Assembly: GCA_028289805.1 (NCBI GenBank)
Contig: JANQNI010000080.1
Coordinates: forward strand, 1 to 5,622
Length of the DNA stretch: 5,622 nucleotides
Direction of reading: 5' to 3'
From: Thermoplasmatota archaeon
Lineage (GTDB): Archaea > Thermoplasmatota > E2 > JACPAO01 > JAHFTW01
This document shows positions 1 to 4,550 of this stretch, piece after piece. The first letter of the stretch is position 1. Every line of letters starts with the position of its first letter. Both the position numbers and the translations under genes were made by a program. Under the pieces are notes generated by a model that saw only the letters and a program-made list of their open reading frames with translations, was not told where the DNA came from and ran no database searches.

Positions 1-357
1 GAGGGCATCGACGCCTTCCCCCTCGTGGTCGAGGACGACTTCTTCGCCGAGAAGACCAAGGAGACCCTCGCCGCCCTGGACGCCATCGGCCTCAGCGCCG
101 ACCTGGCGCGCGCCAAGGACGGCCAGCACGTCCGCCCCGGCATGGGCAAGCTGCGCGGTCGCCGCCTGAAGACCCCCAAGTCGGCCCTGTTCGTCACCGC
201 CGACGGCAAGGCCCCGTCCGTCGCCAACCTCCTGGGTTGCGACGTGGTGGCCGCCAAGGACCTGGGCGCCGAGCACCTCGCCCCCGGCGGCGACGTCGGC
301 CGCCTGACGGTCTTCACCAAGAGCGCCCTGGCCCACATCCAGGAGGCGTACGCGTGA
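1..357 (+). CDS. rpl4: Archaeal ribosomal protein L4 (uL4), C-terminal part
   Basis: The 5' end is cut by the window; frame 1 is open from base 1 to the TGA at 355-357, giving 118 residues, roughly the C-terminal half of a protein usually near 250 residues in archaea. Visible family features are the K-x-R-G-R-R stretch (LRGRRLKTPKS), the following alanine/valine-rich strand, and the L-A-P-G-G-x-x-G-R-L-T-V-F-T segment near the C-terminus, which is characteristic of archaeal/eukaryotic uL4. uL4 is a primary 23S rRNA binder of the large subunit whose extended loop lines the exit tunnel; that loop would lie in the missing N-terminal part. The TGA overlaps the GTG of the L23 gene by 4 nt (GTGA), so the two are probably translationally coupled. 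The internal GTG at 25 is not the start: the reading frame and homology continue upstream of it. Identification is by motif and gene order. Confidence 0.95.
   Translation, partial: EGIDAFPLVVEDDFFAEKTKETLAALDAIGLSADLARAKDGQHVRPGMGKLRGRRLKTPKSALFVTADGKAPSVANLLGCDVVAAKDLGAEHLAPGGDVGRLTVFTKSALAHIQEAYA
341..346 (+). promoter_or_regulatory. Shine-Dalgarno for L23, decides its GTG start
   Basis: An AGGAGG sits inside the end of the L4 gene, 7 nt before the GTG at 354. It is a strong match to the complement of the archaeal 16S rRNA 3' end and supports a GTG start overlapping the L4 stop codon, rather than a longer reading in the same frame, which is open from further upstream. Confidence 0.8.
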
Positions 358-617
358 GCTTCGACCCCTACGCCGTCGTCTTCCACCCCTCCGTGACGGA
401 GAAGACGATGATGCTGATGGACAAGAACAACAGCCTCGAGTTCCTGGTGCGCCGCACGGCCACCAAGCCCGACATCAAGCGGGCCGTCGAGATCCTGTTC
501 GAGTGCGAGGTGGAGAGCGTCAACACGCGCATCACCAAGCAGGGAAAGCGCGCCGTCGTCAAGTTCGGCGGCGACACGACCGCCGAGGACATCGGCATGC
601 GCATCGGAGTGTTCTGA
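354..617 (+). CDS. rpl23: Archaeal ribosomal protein L23 (uL23)
   Basis: An 87-residue protein, the expected length for archaeal uL23 (low to high 80s). It begins VSFDPYAVVFHPSVTEKT; the P-x-V-T-E-K-T motif at the start of helix 1 is typical of the family. It continues with the strand around residues 24-33 (NSLEFLVRR), the I-K-R-A-V-E-I-L-F helix and the V-x-x-V-N-T-R-I-T-K-x-G-K-R-A segment that contacts 23S rRNA, and ends with the I-G-M-R-I-G-V-F strand. uL23 lies beside the polypeptide exit tunnel and is the docking point for SRP and chaperones. The GTG start is chosen because a strong Shine-Dalgarno precedes it, it overlaps the L4 stop, and homology starts there. Only 1 nt separates its stop from the L2 start. 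Confidence 0.95.
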   Translation: MSFDPYAVVFHPSVTEKTMMLMDKNNSLEFLVRRTATKPDIKRAVEILFECEVESVNTRITKQGKRAVVKFGGDTTAEDIGMRIGVF

Positions 618-618
618 C

Positions 619-1323
619 ATGGGCAAGCGAATCCTGACCCGGCGCCGCGGCGCCGCCAAGCCCCGCCTGACGAGCCCGAGCCACAAGCACAAGGGCGACG
701 TCCGGTACCCCGTGAACTTCCACGGCACGGGCACCATCACGAAGCTGGTCCACGCCCCGGGCCGCACGGCGATCCTGTGCGAGGTCAGCTTCGAGGACGG
801 CTCCAAGAGCCTCCAGATCGCTGCCGAGGGCGCCCGCGTCGGCAACGACGTCGTGTTCACGAACACGACCCAGATCAAGCCCGGCAACGTGACGGTCGTC
901 AGCAAGATCCCGGAGGGCACCCCCGTCTTCAACGTGGAGGCACGCCCCAACGACGGCGGCAAGTTCTGCCGCAGCGCCGGCAACGCCGCCGAGATCGTCA
1001 GCCACGACGCCAAGAGCACTGTCGTGCGCATGCCCAGTGGCAAGTTCCGCCGCTTCCACCCCGAGTGCCGGGCCACCGTCGGCCTGGTCGCAGGCGGCGG
1101 CCGCGGTGACAAGCCGTTCCTGAAGGCTGGAAAGAAGTTCCACCTGATGAAGACCAAGGCGCAGCGCTGGCCTCGTGTCCGCGGTGTCGCCATGAACCCC
1201 GTCGACCACCCCCACGGTGGCGGCGCCCACAACTACACGCCCGGCAAGACCAGCGTGGCCCGCGGTACGCCGCCGGGCCGCAAGGTCGGCAAGATCGCCC
1301 CCAAGCGGACGGGTAAGAGGTGA
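619..1323 (+). CDS. rpl2: Archaeal ribosomal protein L2 (uL2)
   Basis: A 234-residue protein, the normal length for archaeal uL2, which is shorter than the bacterial protein. The N-terminus (MGKRILTRRRGAAKPRLTSP) is basic, as is usual for the archaeal form. An OB-like region follows, then an SH3-like region. The signature G-V-A-M-N-P-V-D-H-P-H-G-G-G lies at about residues 189-202; H197 appears to correspond to the histidine in the bacterial VDHP motif implicated in peptidyl-transferase centre function. The C-terminus is basic (KVGKIAPKRTGKR). uL2 binds 23S rRNA and is needed for subunit association. A GGAG at 606-609 lies 9 nt before the ATG. The stop codon forms part of the Shine-Dalgarno of the S19 gene that follows. 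No missing residues or frameshift are visible. Confidence 0.97.
   Translation: MGKRILTRRRGAAKPRLTSPSHKHKGDVRYPVNFHGTGTITKLVHAPGRTAILCEVSFEDGSKSLQIAAEGARVGNDVVFTNTTQIKPGNVTVVSKIPEGTPVFNVEARPNDGGKFCRSAGNAAEIVSHDAKSTVVRMPSGKFRRFHPECRATVGLVAGGGRGDKPFLKAGKKFHLMKTKAQRWPRVRGVAMNPVDHPHGGGAHNYTPGKTSVARGTPPGRKVGKIAPKRTGKR
1317..1323 (+). promoter_or_regulatory. Shine-Dalgarno for S19 overlapping the L2 stop codon
   Basis: GAGGTGA, a near-perfect complement of the archaeal 16S rRNA 3' end, contains the L2 TGA as its last three bases and lies 5 nt before the ATG at 1329. A ribosome terminating on L2 would sit on the S19 initiation signal. Confidence 0.7.
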
Positions 1324-1328
1324 CCTAG

Positions 1329-1796
1329 ATGGCCAAGAAGAAGGGATTCACGTCCGCTGGTGCCGCCCGCCGCCGCCAGAGGAAGCAGCAAGCAAGCATC
1401 GAGACCCGGCAGAAGAAGGAGTTCTCGTACCGTGGCAAGAGCCTGGAGGAACTCCAGGCCCTCAGCCTCGACGAGATCCTGCCCCTCCTGCCCAGCAAGG
1501 TGCGCCGCAGCTACGTGCGCGGCGTCACCGCTCCCGAGAAGAAGTTCCTGGAGAAGGTCGAGAAGGCGGAGCCGGGCAGCGCCGTGCGCACCCACTACCG
1601 CCACCTCGCCGTCCTCCCCCGGTTCGTCGGCAAGACGGTCTCCGTCTACGACGGCAAGGAGTTCCAGGACGTCGTCGTGATGCCCGAGATGATCGGGCAC
1701 CGCCTCGGAGAGTTCGCCAGCTCCACCAAGTACTGCGCCCACAGCGGCGTCGGTGTCGGTGCGACCCGCGGCAGCAAGCACGTTCCGCTCAAGTGA
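1329..1796 (+). CDS. rps19: Archaeal ribosomal protein S19 (uS19)
   Basis: A 155-residue protein, slightly long for archaeal uS19 (commonly about 130-150), because of a lysine/arginine/glutamine-rich N-terminal extension (residues 1-35). The core contains F-x-Y-R-G-K-S-L-E-E-L, the R-R-S-Y-V-R-G helix and, near residues 90-155, T-H-Y-R-H-L-A-V-L-P-R-F-V-G-K-T-V-S-V-Y-D-G-K-E-F. These are followed by the conserved P-E-M-I-G-H-R-L-G-E-F and a C-terminal GVGATRGSKHVPLK that matches the archaeal ending. uS19 sits in the head of the small subunit, binds 16S rRNA with uS13 and contacts the A-site tRNA through its C-terminal tail. The ATG is set by the Shine-Dalgarno overlapping the L2 stop. The gap to the L22 gene is 11 nt. 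Confidence 0.96.
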   Translation: MAKKKGFTSAGAARRRQRKQQASIETRQKKEFSYRGKSLEELQALSLDEILPLLPSKVRRSYVRGVTAPEKKFLEKVEKAEPGSAVRTHYRHLAVLPRFVGKTVSVYDGKEFQDVVVMPEMIGHRLGEFASSTKYCAHSGVGVGATRGSKHVPLK

Positions 1797-1807
1797 GGTA
1801 CGAGATC

Positions 1808-2275
1808 ATGTCCACGAAATACAGCACGGTCTCCGACCCCGAGAAGACGGCGCGCGCCTACGGCCGCGACCTCAACTGCTCCCCCAAGAGCGGCCGCAAC
1901 GTCGCCAAGGCCATCAAGGGCATGCCCGTCAGCCGCGCGAAGACCTTCCTCTCGGAGGTCTCCGAGCTCAAGACGCCGGTGCCCTTCACGGTGCGCAAGC
2001 GCAAGATCGCCCACCGCCGAGGCCAGGGCTTCGGCCCCGGCAAGTACCCGGTCAAGGTCGCCTCCATGTTCCTGAAGGTCCTGGAGAGCGCCGAGGCCAA
2101 CGCGGAGTACAAGGGCCTGGACACGGACACCCTCGTCATCACGCACGCCAGCGCCTACCAGGGCACCGTGCAGAAGGCGTACATGCCCCGCGCCCAGGGT
2201 CGCGCGACGCCGAGCTTCAACCGGCTCTGCAACTTCGAAGTGATCGTCACCCAGATGGAAGAGGAGGAGAACTGA
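1808..2275 (+). CDS. rpl22: Archaeal ribosomal protein L22 (uL22)
   Basis: A 155-residue protein, normal for archaeal/eukaryotic uL22 (around 150-157). Family features are A-R-A-Y-G-R-D-L-N-C-S-P-K near the N-terminus, the V-A-K-A-I-K-G-M-P-V-S-R-A-K helix, G-x-G-P-G-K-Y-P-V-K-V-A before the helix with the N-A-E-Y-K-G-L-D turn, and M-P-R-A-Q-G-R-A at residues 126-133, which belongs to the long beta hairpin reaching the exit tunnel. The protein binds 23S rRNA domains. The ATG is chosen for the GAGGT at 1795-1799, 8 nt upstream and overlapping the S19 stop, and for the start of homology. The frame is also open upstream, but there it only shadows S19. The last residues are acidic (MEEEEN), and their codons double as the Shine-Dalgarno of S3. 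Confidence 0.96.
   Translation: MSTKYSTVSDPEKTARAYGRDLNCSPKSGRNVAKAIKGMPVSRAKTFLSEVSELKTPVPFTVRKRKIAHRRGQGFGPGKYPVKVASMFLKVLESAEANAEYKGLDTDTLVITHASAYQGTVQKAYMPRAQGRATPSFNRLCNFEVIVTQMEEEEN
2261..2268 (+). promoter_or_regulatory. Shine-Dalgarno for S3 made from L22 glutamate codons
   Basis: GAGGAGGA is formed by consecutive glutamate codons of the L22 C-terminus and lies 7 nt before the S3 ATG at 2276. The S3 ATG directly follows the L22 TGA with no spacer. Confidence 0.7.
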
Positions 2276-3067
2276 ATGGCCGTCGAACGCAAGTTCATCA
2301 AGGAGAGCGTCCACCGGCTCCTCGTCAAGAACTTCATCCACAAGGAGACGCAGCGCGCCGGCTTCGGCGGACTCGACATCCAGCGCACGCCGCTGGGCAC
2401 CCGCGTGAACATCATCGCGGAGCGCCCCGGCATGGTCATCGGTCGCCGCGGTGCCACCATCAACCAGCTCACGGCCGACCTGGACGCCAAGTTCGACCTG
2501 GAAAACCCCCAGATCAGCGTCGAGGAGCCCAGCGACAACCCCGCCCTCAACGCCCAGATCATGGCGGCCAAGGTCGCCGAGAGCCTGGAGCGCGGCTGGC
2601 ACTTCCGCCGCGTGGGCCACTCGACGGTCCAGCGCATCATGGGCAGCGGTGCCCAGGGCGTCATCGTGGAGATCGCCGGCAAGCTGACGGGCCAGCGCAA
2701 GCGCCGCGAGAAGTTCATCGCGGGCCACGTCAAGTACTGCGGCGACACCGCCCTGGAGCTGATGGACACCGGCTACGCCATGTGCAAGAAGAAGCTCGGC
2801 ACCATCGGCTGCACCGTGCGCATCATGCGCAAGGACGCGGTCCTGCCCGACCACGTCAAGCTCTACGCGCCCGGCGAGAAGGAGAAGGAGGCCATGGCCG
2901 CCCAGGCCAAGGCCGCCGCCACCGCCGCCGGCGTCGAGACGGTCGAGAAGACCGAGGGCGACAAGCCCGCCGAGGGCGAGGCCAAGCCGACCGGCGACGC
3001 CTCCTCCGACAAGCCCGCCGAGGGCCGCCGCGAGCGCAAGTCGTTCACCGTCGGAGGTGACTCCTGA
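2276..3067 (+). CDS. rps3: Archaeal ribosomal protein S3 (uS3)
   Basis: A 263-residue protein. Residues 1-199 are the conserved core: an N-terminal ERKFIKESVHRLL helix, then a KH domain whose GxxG loop is G56-R-R-G59 in the context GMVIGRRGATI, then the C-terminal domain with H-F-R-R-V-G-H, I-M-G-S-G-A-Q-G-V-I-V-E-I-A-G-K-L-T-G-Q-R and the C-K-K-K-L-G-T-I-G-C-x-V-R-I-M segment. uS3 lies at the mRNA entry channel on the small-subunit head. From about residue 200 there is a 64-residue low-complexity tail rich in Ala, Glu, Lys and Pro, containing the hexapeptide DKPAEG twice (229-234 and 245-250). Such variable charged tails occur on archaeal S3 proteins and are likely disordered. The gene starts directly after the L22 stop and overlaps L29 by 1 nt (TGATG). 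Confidence 0.96.
   Translation: MAVERKFIKESVHRLLVKNFIHKETQRAGFGGLDIQRTPLGTRVNIIAERPGMVIGRRGATINQLTADLDAKFDLENPQISVEEPSDNPALNAQIMAAKVAESLERGWHFRRVGHSTVQRIMGSGAQGVIVEIAGKLTGQRKRREKFIAGHVKYCGDTALELMDTGYAMCKKKLGTIGCTVRIMRKDAVLPDHVKLYAPGEKEKEAMAAQAKAAATAAGVETVEKTEGDKPAEGEAKPTGDASSDKPAEGRRERKSFTVGGDS
2960..3025 (+). repeat. 18-bp direct repeat in the S3 tail
   Basis: The 18-bp sequence GACAAGCCCGCCGAGGGC occurs exactly at 2960-2977 and 3008-3025, in frame, each time encoding DKPAEG. It lies in the disordered-looking C-terminal tail of S3 and suggests that the tail grew by slippage or local duplication. Confidence 0.9.
3053..3060 (+). promoter_or_regulatory. Shine-Dalgarno for L29
   Basis: GGAGGTGA, complementary to the archaeal 16S rRNA 3' end over its full length, lies 6 nt before the ATG at 3067, inside the last codons of S3. 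It fixes the L29 start at the TGATG overlap. Confidence 0.8.
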
Positions 3068-3273
3068 TGCTCAAGGCGAAGGAGATCCGCGGTATGAAGC
3101 CCGACGAGCGCATCGAGCGCCTCAACGAGCTTCGCCACGAGCTGATGCAGGAGCGCGGCGTGCAGGCGATGGGCGGTTCCACGCCCAGCCCCGGCAAGAT
3201 CCGCACCCTGCGGCGCGACATCGCCCGCATCCTCACCATCCAGCGTGAGGAAGAGCTGGCGGCAGCCCAATGA
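3067..3273 (+). CDS. rpl29: Archaeal ribosomal protein L29 (uL29)
   Basis: A 68-residue protein, the usual length. It shows the two-helix pattern of uL29: MLKAKEIRGM, then K-P-D-E-R-I-E-R-L-N-E-L-R-H-E-L-M-Q-E-R, a glycine-rich turn (MGGSTPSPGKI), and the second helix R-T-L-R-R-D-I-A-R-I-L-T-I-Q-R-E-E-E-L. The N-P-G-K-I-R-x-x-R-R-x-I-A-R type motif at the turn is diagnostic of the archaeal form, although the first residue of that motif is serine here. uL29 binds at the exit-tunnel side next to uL23. It overlaps S3 by 1 nt and the following SUI1 gene by 4 nt (ATGA). Confidence 0.94.
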   Translation: MLKAKEIRGMKPDERIERLNELRHELMQERGVQAMGGSTPSPGKIRTLRRDIARILTIQREEELAAAQ

Positions 3274-3569
3274 GCGGCATCTGCACCGGCTGCGGCCTGC
3301 CGGAAGAGATCTGCGTCTGCGAGGACATCGCCCGCGAGCAGCAGGAGATCCGCATCTTCGTGGACACCCGCCGCTACGGCAAGAAGATGACCATCGTCGA
3401 CGGCATCGACGCGGGCAGCATCGACATGGACTCCCTCCTGTCGACGCTGAAGAACAAGTGCGCCTGCGGCGGGGCCCTCAAGGAGGGCCACATCGAGCTG
3501 CAGGGCGACCACGTGCGCAAGGTGCAGAAGGTCCTCTCCGACATGGGCTTCGACAGTCGCATCGACTGA
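3270..3569 (+). CDS. sui1: Translation initiation factor aIF1 (SUI1), zinc-ribbon form
   Basis: A 99-residue SUI1-family protein, the usual length for archaeal aIF1, the orthologue of eukaryotic eIF1. aIF1 binds the small subunit near the P site and guards start-codon selection. The N-terminus carries C5-x2-C8-G-L-P-x3-C15-x-C17, a four-cysteine putative zinc knuckle seen in many archaeal members. The SUI1 fold follows: R34-R-Y-G-K38, the M-T-I-V-x-G-I-D strand and turn, and the K63-C-A-C-G-G-A-L-K-E-G-H-I-E-L-Q-G-D-H block ending at V85. Its position directly after L29 is the conserved euryarchaeal location. It overlaps the L29 stop (ATGA) and has no purine-rich site at the usual distance, so translation is probably coupled to L29. 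A second, divergent copy follows at 3692. Confidence 0.93.
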   Translation: MSGICTGCGLPEEICVCEDIAREQQEIRIFVDTRRYGKKMTIVDGIDAGSIDMDSLLSTLKNKCACGGALKEGHIELQGDHVRKVQKVLSDMGFDSRID

Positions 3570-3691
3570 CGGGCCCCGCGCACCCCTCCTCCTTCCCCCT
3601 CCCCCCTTCGACCCGGAATCTTCCGGGGATTCCCGGTCCTTCCGCCGGCACCCTTTTCCGGGTGCACCGCCATTCAAGAGTGACCGCCGCG
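3570..3691 (+). other. Structured spacer between the two SUI1 genes
   Basis: This 122-nt non-coding gap is the only long interruption between L4 and rnp1. It starts with GGGCCCC, contains an uninterrupted 27-nt pyrimidine tract at 3583-3609, then three short inverted repeats between 3612 and 3665, then the leader of the second SUI1 gene. A weak GAGTGA at 3678-3683 lies 8 nt before that ATG. I saw no convincing TATA box or BRE. Confidence 0.7.
3583..3665 (+). terminator. Possible transcription terminator or attenuator
   Basis: A pure C/T tract (3583-3609) is followed by overlapping hairpins. CCCGGA/TCCGGG (3612-3617 with 3622-3627, loop ATCT) shares its right arm with CCGGG/CCCGG (3623-3627 with 3632-3636, loop GATT), so the two exclude each other. 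A third stem, GCACCC/GGGTGC (3648-3653 with 3660-3665), has a T-rich loop containing TTTT. Archaeal termination favours U-rich tracts; here the tract is C-rich with only short T runs, so termination is uncertain. The overlapping alternative stems would also fit an mRNA switch or a processing site. Confidence 0.35.
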
Positions 3692-4000
3692 ATGAGCGAC
3701 ATCTTCAACGCCGCAGGCCTGCCCCCGGAACTCGCCGAATTTGACGAACTGGACTCCATCGCCAAGGAACAGATGGAGCTCCGCATCACCACCGACTCCC
3801 GGCGCTACGGGAAGTTGATGACCATCATCACCGGCATCGACGACCCCAGCATCGACGCCAAGAAGCTCCTGACCAAACTCAAGAGCAAGTGCGCCTGCGG
3901 CGGGGCGCTGAAGGAGGGCCACATCGAGTTGCAGGGCGACCACGTCCGGAAGGTCGTGGGCGTTCTGGAGGAGATGGGGTTCCACGCCCGGGCCGACTAA
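3692..4000 (+). CDS. sui1: Second SUI1/aIF1 paralogue lacking the N-terminal cysteines
   Basis: A 102-residue protein with a complete SUI1 fold: R37-R-Y-G-K41, M-T-I-I-T-G-I-D, and a 23-residue block (K66-V88) identical to residues 63-85 of the copy upstream. A hand alignment with one 3-residue insertion gives about 63 identities over 99 positions. All four putative zinc ligands are replaced (C5 to F, C8 to A, C15 to A, C17 to F), while the GLP between them remains, so the copies clearly share the N-terminal region by descent. The core residues of start-codon monitoring are kept, so it may still bind the small subunit; a changed role, such as alternative or stress initiation, is inference. 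The ATG follows a weak GAGTGA. It is followed after 25 nt by rnp1. Confidence 0.9.
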   Translation: MSDIFNAAGLPPELAEFDELDSIAKEQMELRITTDSRRYGKLMTIITGIDDPSIDAKKLLTKLKSKCACGGALKEGHIELQGDHVRKVVGVLEEMGFHARAD

Positions 4001-4025
4001 ATCCGCTCCTGCCGTCGTTGCCTCC

Positions 4026-4334
4026 GTGAAGCGCAGCGTGCCCCGCCTCCAGGGCCCCGCCAAGGCCCTCGCGCGCGGGGAGTTCATCGGCCTCCACGCC
4101 ACCGTCGACGACTCGCCCGACGCCGGCCTCGTGGGCCTTTCGGGCACCGTCGTGGACGAGACCCTGCACACCCTCACGCTCCGGCCGGGGGGCCCCGGCA
4201 CCCGCCGCGTCCAGGTGGCCAAGGCGGCGTGCGTCTTCGCGTTCTCGACGCCGGGCTCGGACCGGGAGCCGGTGCGGGTGGAGGGCCGGGCCATCCAGTT
4301 CCGGTCGCAGGACCGGACCAAGAAGGTGCGGTAG
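4026..4334 (+). CDS. rnp1: RNase P protein component 1 (Rpp29/Pop4)
   Basis: A 102-residue protein fitting archaeal Rpp29, a subunit of the RNase P ribonucleoprotein that removes 5' leaders from pre-tRNA; with Rpp21 it supports the specificity domain of the RNA. The Sm-like barrel is recognisable: E-F-I-G-L-H-A-T-V-D-D-S-P-D-A-G-L-V-G-L-S-G-T-V-V-D-E-T (about residues 19-46), then a strand pair ending V-A-K-A-A-C-V-F-A-F, then V-x-V-E-G-R-A-I-Q-F-R, and a closing R-S-Q-D-R-T-K-K like the family's R-P-x-D-R-x-K-K. Placement after SUI1 in the ribosomal cluster is the conserved archaeal location. The GTG at 4026 is chosen because homology begins just downstream and no ATG is suitable; no Shine-Dalgarno is visible. 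In most archaea rps17 would come next, but here it does not. Confidence 0.87.
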   Translation: MKRSVPRLQGPAKALARGEFIGLHATVDDSPDAGLVGLSGTVVDETLHTLTLRPGGPGTRRVQVAKAACVFAFSTPGSDREPVRVEGRAIQFRSQDRTKKVR

Positions 4335-4367
4335 CGCCGCCGCGGCAGACCTCGACCCCTGGTCTTC

Positions 4368-4387
4368 TCGGAGGTGACCCCCTCCGA
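4368..4387 (+). promoter_or_regulatory. Inverted repeat covering a Shine-Dalgarno-like GGAGGTGA
   Basis: TCGGAGG (4368-4374) and CCTCCGA (4381-4387) form a perfect 7-bp stem with the loop TGACCC, 34 nt after the rnp1 stop. The left arm is part of a full anti-16S-complementary motif. There is no following T run, so a classical terminator is not indicated; it could stabilise the rnp1 mRNA end or be chance in GC-rich DNA. Confidence 0.3.
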
Positions 4388-4460
4388 CCGCGTTGCGTTC
4401 CAGGCCGGTTGCTGCACGGACAAGAATCCGGGCGACGCGGCACGCGGTGGGGAACCAGAA

Positions 4461-4475
4461 CGCCGGAATCCGGCG
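4461..4475 (+). repeat. Palindromic hairpin upstream of the PAS gene
   Basis: CGCCGG-AAT-CCGGCG forms a perfect 6-bp stem with a 3-nt loop, about 75 nt before the PAS start codon. It could be a regulator-binding palindrome or a weak transcript hairpin; the sequence alone does not decide. Confidence 0.35.
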
Positions 4476-4507
4476 CCCAGGGTCGGCGAGGGCCACCATC
4501 GGCACCC

Positions 4508-4511
4508 TTAA
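4508..4511 (+). promoter_or_regulatory. Weak candidate TATA element for the PAS gene
   Basis: TTAA in the context CACCCTTAACAGG lies about 40 nt before the ATG at 4551. With usual archaeal TATA-to-start spacing it would give a short leader of about 13-18 nt. No BRE purine pair is evident, and the assignment rests only on low G+C and distance. Confidence 0.18.
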
Positions 4512-4550
4512 CAGGTCCGCCCCGGACACCAGGAATCTCGAGAGACTTCC

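Larger units (their letters stand above)
4335..4550 (+). other. Intergenic region between rnp1 and the PAS gene
   Basis: These 216 nt contain no gene that I can support. They hold two perfect inverted repeats (4368-4387 and 4461-4475), a GGAGGTGA at 4370-4377 with no well-spaced start codon, and a TTAA at 4508-4511, about 40 nt before the PAS start codon. TTAA is the only A/T-only tetranucleotide stretch near a plausible promoter distance. No tRNA T-arm or anticodon arm pattern was found on either strand. Confidence 0.6.

Noticed and set aside
1646..2854. Open frame of 402 codons on the minus strand opposite S19-L22-S3
   Set aside because: It is the antisense shadow of three ribosomal protein genes, with no recognisable domain.
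1753..3060. Long + strand frame of 435 codons overlapping L22 and S3
   Set aside because: It is an out-of-frame reading rich in Arg, Pro and Gly, and L22 and S3 are certain in the other frame.
4374..4511. 45-codon frame starting GTG in the rnp1-PAS spacer
   Set aside because: There is no ribosome-binding site before it (the GGAGG overlaps the start), no family resemblance and a proline/arginine-rich composition. It is useful only because its TAA bounds the PAS start.
4335..4550. Possible tRNA or other RNA gene in the spacer
   Set aside because: No GTTCRAAYC T-arm with flanking stem and no acceptor pairing were found on either strand; the hairpins are isolated.
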